From Oscillibacter sp. 1-3 (lineage in GTDB: Bacteria > Bacillota > Clostridia > Oscillospirales > Oscillospiraceae), in NCBI RefSeq assembly GCF_000403435.2, contig NZ_KE159703.1:1-64000 (forward strand): DNA of 64,000 nt. The letters are read 5' to 3'. Shown piece after piece: positions 58,828 to 64,000 of the stretch (position 1 is its first letter; each line of letters begins with the position of its first letter). The notes under the pieces are model-generated. The model saw only the letters and a list, made by a program, of their open reading frames with translations. It was not told the DNA's origin and ran no database searches. The translations under genes were made by a program, and so were the position numbers.

Positions 58828-60540
58828 ATGATTCTGCGAGGGATCGCCGCCTCTGACGGCATCGGCCTGGGCCGGGCGGTGTGCATCCGGGAGGAGAGCC
58901 TGGACTACTCCGCCGTCACCTACTCCGGCAAGGACTCCGAGAAGGCCCGCCTCCAGGAGGGGATCGAGCGGTTCAACCAGCGCACCTCCGCCATGGCTGC
59001 GGAGATCCGGGAGCGGGTGGGCCAGAAGGAGTCCGAGATCCTCACCGGCCAGGTGTCCATGCTGGCCGACCCCTTTATGCTCTCCCAGATGCAGGAGGCC
59101 ATCGACGGCGGCGCCTGCGCCGAGGCGGCGGTGGACAGTATCTGCACCATGTACGCCGACATGTTCGCCGCCGTGGAGGATGAGCTGATGCGCCAGCGGG
59201 CCACCGACGTGCGGGACATCCGCTCCCGGCTTTTGTCCATCCTGCTGGGCACGGAGGGCGTGGACCTCAGCCGCCTGCCCGCCGGCAGCGTGCTGGTGGC
59301 CCAGGACCTGACCCCCTCCATGACCGTGGGCCTGAAAAAGGAGAACGTGGCCGCCATCCTCACCGCCACCGGCGGCAAAACCAGCCACTCCGCTATCCTG
59401 GCCCGGGCCCTGGAGCTGCCCGCGGTGCTCAGCGTCCAGAAGGTGCTGGACACCGTGAAGGACGGCGACGGCCTCATTGTGGACGGCAGCGAGGGCATCG
59501 CCATTTTGAACCCCGACGAGCGCACCCGGGGCGAGTACCTGGCCCGCCAGGAGGAGTTCCTCAAGCGCCGGGCTGCCCTGGAGGTCTACCGGAACCAGGC
59601 CACTGTGGACGCCGACGGCAGGCAGTACAGCCTGTACGCCAACATCGGCTCCGTGGAGGACGCCAAGTCCGCGGCCCAGTCCGGCGCGGAGGGTATCGGA
59701 CTGTTCCGCACGGAGTTCCTCTTCATGAACCGCACCAGCCTGCCGGACGAGACTGTGCAGTACGAGGCCTACAAGGCCGTCTCCCAGATCATGGCGGGGA
59801 AAGAGGTCATCATCCGCACGCTGGACGTGGGCGGAGACAAGGCCATTGAGTACCTGGGCATGGACAAGGAGGAAAACCCCTTCCTGGGCCACCGGGCTAT
59901 CCGGTACTGCCTGGACCGGCCGGAGCTCTACAAGGTCCAGCTGCGGGCCCTGCTGCGGGCCGGAGCCGAGAATCACAACATCAAGATCATGCTGCCCCTG
60001 GTGACCTGCGTGGACGAGGTGCGGGACGCCCGGGAGCTGCTGGAGCAGTGCAAGAAGGAGCTGGAGGAGTCCGGCGTCCACTACGACAAAGACATCGCCC
60101 TGGGCGCCATGATCGAGACCCCGGCGGCGGCCCTCATCGCGGACCTGCTGGCCCGGGAGTGCGACTTCTTCTCCATCGGCACCAACGATCTGACCCAGTA
60201 CACCATGGCGGTGGACCGGGGCAACGCGAAGGTGGAAAAGCTGTACTCCCCCCTCCAGCCGGCGGTGCTCCGCTCCATCCGGAACGTCATCACCGCCGCC
60301 AAGGAGGCGGGCATCCCCGTGGGCATGTGCGGCGAGGCCGCGGCGGACCCCCGCCTGCTGCCCCTGCTGATGACCTGGGGCCTGGACGAGTTCTCCGTCA
60401 GCGCCTCGGCAGTGCTGTCCACCCGGGCGGCCATCCGCAAGTGGCTGGGAGACGAGGCGCAAAAGGTCACCCAGGAGGCCATGGGTCTTTCCACTCTGGC
60501 CGGGGTGGAGGGGTATCTGGCCGGCTCCACCGCCCAGTAG
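58828..60540 (+). CDS. ptsI: PTS enzyme I (PEP-protein phosphotransferase)
   Basis: 570 residues, standard length; AGGAGG before ATG. The phosphohistidine motif is GGKTSHSAILARA with His 187; the PEP-binding barrel follows with EGIGLFRTEFLFMNR, TLDVGGDKAIEYLG, SIGTNDLTQYTMAVDRGN and PVGMCGEAAADPRLLPLL (catalytic Cys). Transfers phosphate from PEP to HPr. Confidence 0.97.
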   Translation: MILRGIAASDGIGLGRAVCIREESLDYSAVTYSGKDSEKARLQEGIERFNQRTSAMAAEIRERVGQKESEILTGQVSMLADPFMLSQMQEAIDGGACAEAAVDSICTMYADMFAAVEDELMRQRATDVRDIRSRLLSILLGTEGVDLSRLPAGSVLVAQDLTPSMTVGLKKENVAAILTATGGKTSHSAILARALELPAVLSVQKVLDTVKDGDGLIVDGSEGIAILNPDERTRGEYLARQEEFLKRRAALEVYRNQATVDADGRQYSLYANIGSVEDAKSAAQSGAEGIGLFRTEFLFMNRTSLPDETVQYEAYKAVSQIMAGKEVIIRTLDVGGDKAIEYLGMDKEENPFLGHRAIRYCLDRPELYKVQLRALLRAGAENHNIKIMLPLVTCVDEVRDARELLEQCKKELEESGVHYDKDIALGAMIETPAAALIADLLARECDFFSIGTNDLTQYTMAVDRGNAKVEKLYSPLQPAVLRSIRNVITAAKEAGIPVGMCGEAAADPRLLPLLMTWGLDEFSVSASAVLSTRAAIRKWLGDEAQKVTQEAMGLSTLAGVEGYLAGSTAQ

Positions 60541-60642
60541 GGTCCGCTTCTGGGCGGCCCGTTCCCACGCCCCCGCGGGCGGACCGAATCCCCGTTCCCG
60601 GCCCGCCCGGACACAATCCATAGAGAAAGGAATTCGCGAGCC

Positions 60643-62553
60643 ATGAAAGAGCGCGTTCAAAAATTCGGACGGTTTCTCAGCGGCATGGTGATGCCCAACA
60701 TCGGGGCCTTCATCGCCTGGGGCCTCATCGCCGCCCTGTTCATCCCCGACGGCTGGCTGGGCAAGTGGGGCCCCGCCGGAACCATCAACAACATGGTGGG
60801 ACCCATGCTCTCCTACCTGCTGCCCATCCTCATCGGCTACACCGGCGGCAAGGCCGTAGGCGGCCAGAAGGGCGCCGTGGCCGGCGCCCTGGCCACCTTG
60901 GGCGCCATCGCCTCCACCGAGAGCACCATGTTCATCGGCGCCATGATCTGCGGCCCCCTGGGCGGCTGGTGCATCAAGCGCTTCGACAAGAGCATGGAGG
61001 GCCACATTCCCGCCGGCTTTGAGATGGTGGTCAACAACTTCTCCGTGGGCATCATCGGCGGCATCCTGGCCGTGCTGTCCATCTTTGTCATCGGCCCCGC
61101 CTGCGTGGTGGTCACGGACATCCTGGGCTCCGGCGTCGGCTTCCTGGTGGAGCACAGCCTGCTGCCCCTCACCGCCGTGCTGGTGGAGCCCGCCAAGGTG
61201 CTCTTCCTGAACAACGCCATCAACCACGGCGTCTTCACCCCCATCGGCACCGCCGAGGCCCTGGAGGCCGGCAAGTCCATCCTGTTCATGATCGAGTCCA
61301 ACCCCGGCCCCGGCTTAGGGCTCCTGCTGGCCTACTGCGTGGCCGGCAAAAAGGAGACCCGCTCCTCCGCCGGCGCCGCCGCTTTCATCCAGTTTGTGGG
61401 CGGCATCCATGAGATCTATTTCCCCTATGTGCTGATGAACCCCATCGTCATCCTGGGGCCCATGATCGGCAACATCGCGGGCATTTTCACCCTGTCCGCC
61501 CTGGGCGGCGGCCTGGTGGCCGCGGCCTCTCCCGGCAGCATCATTGCTGAGATGCTCATGACCCCCAAGGGCGGCTACATCGCCAACATCGCCGGCATCG
61601 CCGTGGCCGCCGTGGTCAGCTTCCTGATCTCCGCCTTTTTGCTGAAATTCTTCGGCAAGGACGCCAGCCTGGAGGAGGCCCAGGCCCAGGTGGCCGCCTC
61701 TAAGGCCGCCAGCAAGGGCCAGTCCGTTCCCGCCGCCTCCGCCGGCGCCTCTGTGGACGCCAGGGACGTGCGCAAGATCGTCTTCGCCTGCGACGCGGGC
61801 ATGGGCTCCTCCGCCATGGGCGCCACCATGGTCCGTAACAAGCTCAAGGACGCGGGCATCACGGACATTGAGGTTATCCACCACCCCGTCAGCGAGATCC
61901 CCGGGGACTGCCAGATCGTGGTGACCCACCATGAGCTCTCCGGCCGGGCGGCGGAGCGCGCGCCCCAGGCCCGGATCATCCCCATCAAGAACTTCATGGG
62001 CGCGCCGGAGTACGACACCCTGGTGAAAGAGCTGCTGGATGCCCGCCGGAATACTGCCGCCCCTGCCGCTGCCCCCGCGCCGGAAGCGGCTCCCGCCGCG
62101 GAAGAGACTCCCGCCGCCTCCGGCGATACCCTGCTGGAGGAGAAGAACATCGTTCTGGGCTGCGCCCCCGTCACTCCCGAGGAGGCCATCCGGGCCTGCG
62201 GCAGGCTGATGGTGGACAGCGGCTATGTGGACGAGGCCTATATCCAGGGCATGCTGGACCGGGAGGCCAGCTTCTCCGTGGCCATCGGCAGCCATGTAGC
62301 CATCCCCCACGGCACCAACGATGTCAAGCCCCTGATTAAGCGCACCGGCGTGGTGGTCATGACCTATCCCGACGGCATCGACTGGAACGGCGACAAGGTC
62401 AAGCTGGTGGTGGGCATCGCCGCCAAGGGCGACGAGCACCTGGAGATTCTGGGCCGCATCGTGGGCATCGCCTCCACCGACGAGGACACCGACGCCCTGG
62501 TGGCCTCCGCCGACGCCGGAAACCTGTTCAAAAAGCTCAACGGCCTGGCATAA
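60643..62553 (+). CDS. mtlA: PTS mannitol permease, IICBA
   Basis: 636 residues. Residues 1-345 are the membrane IIC domain (VQKFGRFLSGMVMPNIGAFIAWGLIAALF; the GIHEIYFPYVLMNP segment with the conserved GI(H)E sugar site), 375-470 IIB with phospho-Cys 383 in FACDAGMGSSAMGA, an Ala/Pro linker (about 470-495), and 495-636 IIA with phospho-His 556 in HVAIPHGT. A complete IICBA chain as in E. coli; many Firmicutes have IIA as a separate MtlF. Imports mannitol as mannitol 1-phosphate for MtlD. About 100 bases after ptsI. Confidence 0.97.
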   Translation: MKERVQKFGRFLSGMVMPNIGAFIAWGLIAALFIPDGWLGKWGPAGTINNMVGPMLSYLLPILIGYTGGKAVGGQKGAVAGALATLGAIASTESTMFIGAMICGPLGGWCIKRFDKSMEGHIPAGFEMVVNNFSVGIIGGILAVLSIFVIGPACVVVTDILGSGVGFLVEHSLLPLTAVLVEPAKVLFLNNAINHGVFTPIGTAEALEAGKSILFMIESNPGPGLGLLLAYCVAGKKETRSSAGAAAFIQFVGGIHEIYFPYVLMNPIVILGPMIGNIAGIFTLSALGGGLVAAASPGSIIAEMLMTPKGGYIANIAGIAVAAVVSFLISAFLLKFFGKDASLEEAQAQVAASKAASKGQSVPAASAGASVDARDVRKIVFACDAGMGSSAMGATMVRNKLKDAGITDIEVIHHPVSEIPGDCQIVVTHHELSGRAAERAPQARIIPIKNFMGAPEYDTLVKELLDARRNTAAPAAAPAPEAAPAAEETPAASGDTLLEEKNIVLGCAPVTPEEAIRACGRLMVDSGYVDEAYIQGMLDREASFSVAIGSHVAIPHGTNDVKPLIKRTGVVVMTYPDGIDWNGDKVKLVVGIAAKGDEHLEILGRIVGIASTDEDTDALVASADAGNLFKKLNGLA

Positions 62554-62614
62554 TTCCATTTCCCGCCTGATCGATTTTCCAATCTGATTTTCCAAAACCG
62601 ATTTCCCCAAAAGC

Positions 62615-62650
62615 GCCCCCGGCCCTGCACGCAGGGCCGGGGGCACTTTC
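62615..62650 (+). terminator. Terminator of the mannitol PTS operon
   Basis: GCCCCCGGCCCTGC (62615-62628) and GCAGGGCCGGGGGC (62631-62644) make a perfect 14-bp stem followed by ACTTTC. Confidence 0.8.
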
Positions 62651-62660
62651 GAAGCCTGTA

Positions 62661-62728
62661 CCAATCGGCGGCGGTACGCAGTCCGGACGAAACATTCTCT
62701 CGCCAATCTGCGCACTGCCGCCGATTGG
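62661..62728. repeat. 68-base inverted repeat between convergent genes
   Basis: CCAATCGGCGGC (62661-62672) and GCCGCCGATTGG (62717-62728) are perfect complements, and the inner GTACGCAG and CTGCGCAC extend the pairing. It lies next to the mannitol terminator, on the downstream side of the small membrane-protein gene. Confidence 0.55.
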
Positions 62729-62737
62729 GGCAGCCTC

Positions 62738-63073
62738 TTATATCTCCGACTGTTCCGGCTCCTTGTCCTCGCCGTCTTCCTCCGCCGCTTCCGGCAGGGC
62801 TGTTTCCTCCCCCGGGTCCTGAGCCGGCGGCGTCCAGTAGATCTGCCAGGCCAGAACCAGCAGCGCCAGCGCGCCGCCGCCCAGGATCACCGCCCCCAGC
62901 GCCAGTATATGGAGGGCAGGCCGGGCCGCCCCGGGCGTGAAATAGGGGTCGATCAGCTGGAAGAACAGGTATCCCAGGTACAGTCCGCACATGGCGTACA
63001 GCCCCGCCCGGCTCTGTCGGCTGGGGGCGGGGCGCTCCGCCGGGGCGTCTTCGCGCTTTTTTCGTCCAAACAT
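62738..63073 (-). CDS. Small hypothetical membrane protein
   Basis: 111 residues. A basic, Pro-rich N-terminus (FGRKKREDAPAERPAPSRQSR) is followed by two hydrophobic helices (about 25-45 and 56-78) and a very acidic C-terminal tail (EAAEEDGEDKEPEQSE). GGAGATACGCC precedes the start. It lies 15 bases after the isomerase-like gene and is likely co-transcribed. I recognise no family. Confidence 0.65.
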   Translation of the reverse strand: MFGRKKREDAPAERPAPSRQSRAGLYAMCGLYLGYLFFQLIDPYFTPGAARPALHILALGAVILGGGALALLVLAWQIYWTPPAQDPGEETALPEAAEEDGEDKEPEQSEI

Positions 63074-63088
63074 GGCGTATCTCCTCTC

Positions 63089-64000
63089 TCAAAGGGCGTC
63101 CCGCAGCGTCCGCAGGGAGGCCAGATGCCCGTCCAGCATGGGCATTGTCATATCCTCCATCTCCAGCGCCACGTCGCCGTCATAGCCGCTCATCCGCGCC
63201 GCGGAGAAGAACTCCCGCCACCACTGGGGCCCGTGGCCGGAGCCCACCGCCACATAGTTCCATGCCCGCTCCCGGAACGCGCCGATGGGCTTGGTGTCCA
63301 GCATCCCGTTGGGGCCGCTCATCCGCCGCTCCGGCCGGGAATCCTTGCCGTGGATGTGGTAGAGGACGCCGCGCTCCCCCAGGACACGGGCGGCCTCAAT
63401 GGGGTCTCCCCCCATCCAGAAGAGTTGGGAGGGGTCCAGGTTCATGCCCACCAGGGGTCCCACCGCCGCCCGCAGGCGCAGCAGCGTCTCCGGATTGTAC
63501 ACCAGCTGCATCCCGTGGTTCTCCAGGGCGATCCGCTCCACGCCGCACTCCGCCGCCAGACGCACAAGCTCCCGCCACCGGGGAATGGCCGCCTCGTTCC
63601 ACTGGTAGTCCAGCACCGCCTGGGTCTCCGGCGGCCAGGAGGCGGTGATCCACACCGGCGTCCGGTCCCCGGGGCACCCGGCGGGCAGGCCGCTCATCAT
63701 CACGATCTTTTTTACCCCCAGCAGCTCCGCCAGGCGGAAGGTCTTCGCCGTGACCTCCCAGTCCCGCTCATAGGCCAGGGGATTGCCGGAGCAGTTCAGG
63801 GCGCAGAGGTCCAGGCCCCGCCGCCGCTGGGCATCCAGCCACCGCTCCCGGGCGGCCGCCGAGGCCAGCAGGCCCTCAAGGTCCGCGTGGGGGGCGGAGG
63901 ACCAGTTGCCTGTGCCGATCTCCAGGGCCTGAATGCCCTCCCGGACGCAGAAGTCCAGCATCTCCTCATAGGGCAGATCCAGGGTGCAGGTTTTGATGGC
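63089..64000 (-). CDS. Sugar phosphate isomerase/epimerase-like TIM-barrel protein (5' end outside window)
   Basis: At least 303 residues, and the frame stays open to the window edge (AIKTCTLDLPYEEMLDF before the internal Met at 63961), so the true start lies beyond 64000. Xylose-isomerase-like TIM barrel (AP endonuclease 2 family): ALEIGTGNW near the front, VERIALENHGMQLV with a metal-ligand Glu, LVGMNLDPSQLFWMG, and YHIHGKDSRP, SGYDGDVALEMED with the last metal ligands. Related proteins isomerise or epimerise inositol derivatives and keto sugars. Substrate unknown. Confidence 0.88.
   Translation of the reverse strand, partial: AIKTCTLDLPYEEMLDFCVREGIQALEIGTGNWSSAPHADLEGLLASAAARERWLDAQRRRGLDLCALNCSGNPLAYERDWEVTAKTFRLAELLGVKKIVMMSGLPAGCPGDRTPVWITASWPPETQAVLDYQWNEAAIPRWRELVRLAAECGVERIALENHGMQLVYNPETLLRLRAAVGPLVGMNLDPSQLFWMGGDPIEAARVLGERGVLYHIHGKDSRPERRMSGPNGMLDTKPIGAFRERAWNYVAVGSGHGPQWWREFFSAARMSGYDGDVALEMEDMTMPMLDGHLASLRTLRDAL

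Overview
The window reads as a chromosomal segment of a GC-rich, endospore-forming anaerobic Firmicute, most like the gut Oscillospiraceae (Flavonifractor/Lawsonibacter/Oscillibacter type). Supporting signs: spmA/spmB spore maturation genes, an AbrB-type regulator, an indolepyruvate:ferredoxin oxidoreductase, the oxidative citrate-to-2-oxoglutarate branch, strong GGAGG ribosome binding sites and sigma-A promoters with 16-18 bp spacers. The assignment is inferred from content, not from a database. I saw no rRNA, tRNA, CRISPR array, transposase or prophage gene.

Layout. 0-4.3 kb: lipoprotein, glyA, 5-formyl-THF cyclo-ligase and a DinB-type polymerase (one-carbon metabolism and repair). 4.4-5.2 kb: an AT-richer XRE/membrane regulator gene flanked by a direct repeat, possibly inserted. 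5.2-6.2 kb: ribU under an FMN riboswitch. 6.3-6.6 kb: an orphan structured RNA with its own promoter. 6.6-11.8 kb: KamA-family radical SAM protein, spmA-spmB, AbrB-like regulator, rsmI, tRNA methyltransferase, XRE regulator. 11.9-23.4 kb: a PrpR-like regulator divergent from an eight-gene catabolic operon (DUF1537 kinase, Fe-alcohol dehydrogenase, DapA-family aldolase, PdxA2-like dehydrogenase, TAXI-TRAP receptor and fused permease, Asp-box sialidase-like protein, VOC protein). This is the best candidate for an undescribed pathway. 23.5-29.1 kb: citrate synthase, aconitase variant and NADP-isocitrate dehydrogenase, a glutamate precursor module. 29.7-35.4 kb: murA, metallo-beta-lactamase-fold hydrolase, rlmH, two tandem CXXC membrane proteins, phosphosugar mutase. 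35.5-39.6 kb: a 51-residue protein, then an operon of iorA, iorB, a beta-grasp-like small protein and a FrhB-family Fe-S flavoprotein.

40-49.5 kb: an Fbp/Pot-type ABC importer (ATPase with a large insert, fused permease, HAD phosphatase, binding protein) divergent from a binding protein, histidine kinase and AraC-type response regulator that probably control it. 49.5-55.9 kb: DUF1294 protein, a frame-broken TIGR04076-like gene, two acetyltransferases, asnS, an acyltransferase-like membrane protein and pyruvate kinase. 56-62.6 kb: a self-contained mannitol system: mtlD, DeoR regulator, HPr, enzyme I and an IICBA mannitol permease, with repeated TGATTGAAA operator-like sites. 62.7-64 kb: a small membrane protein and a sugar-phosphate isomerase-like gene cut by the window end.

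Together the genes describe an organism that takes up acid sugars (TRAP), mannitol (PTS) and a probable phosphorylated or anionic solute (ABC), feeds lower glycolysis through pyruvate kinase, and makes 2-oxoglutarate by a partial citrate cycle.
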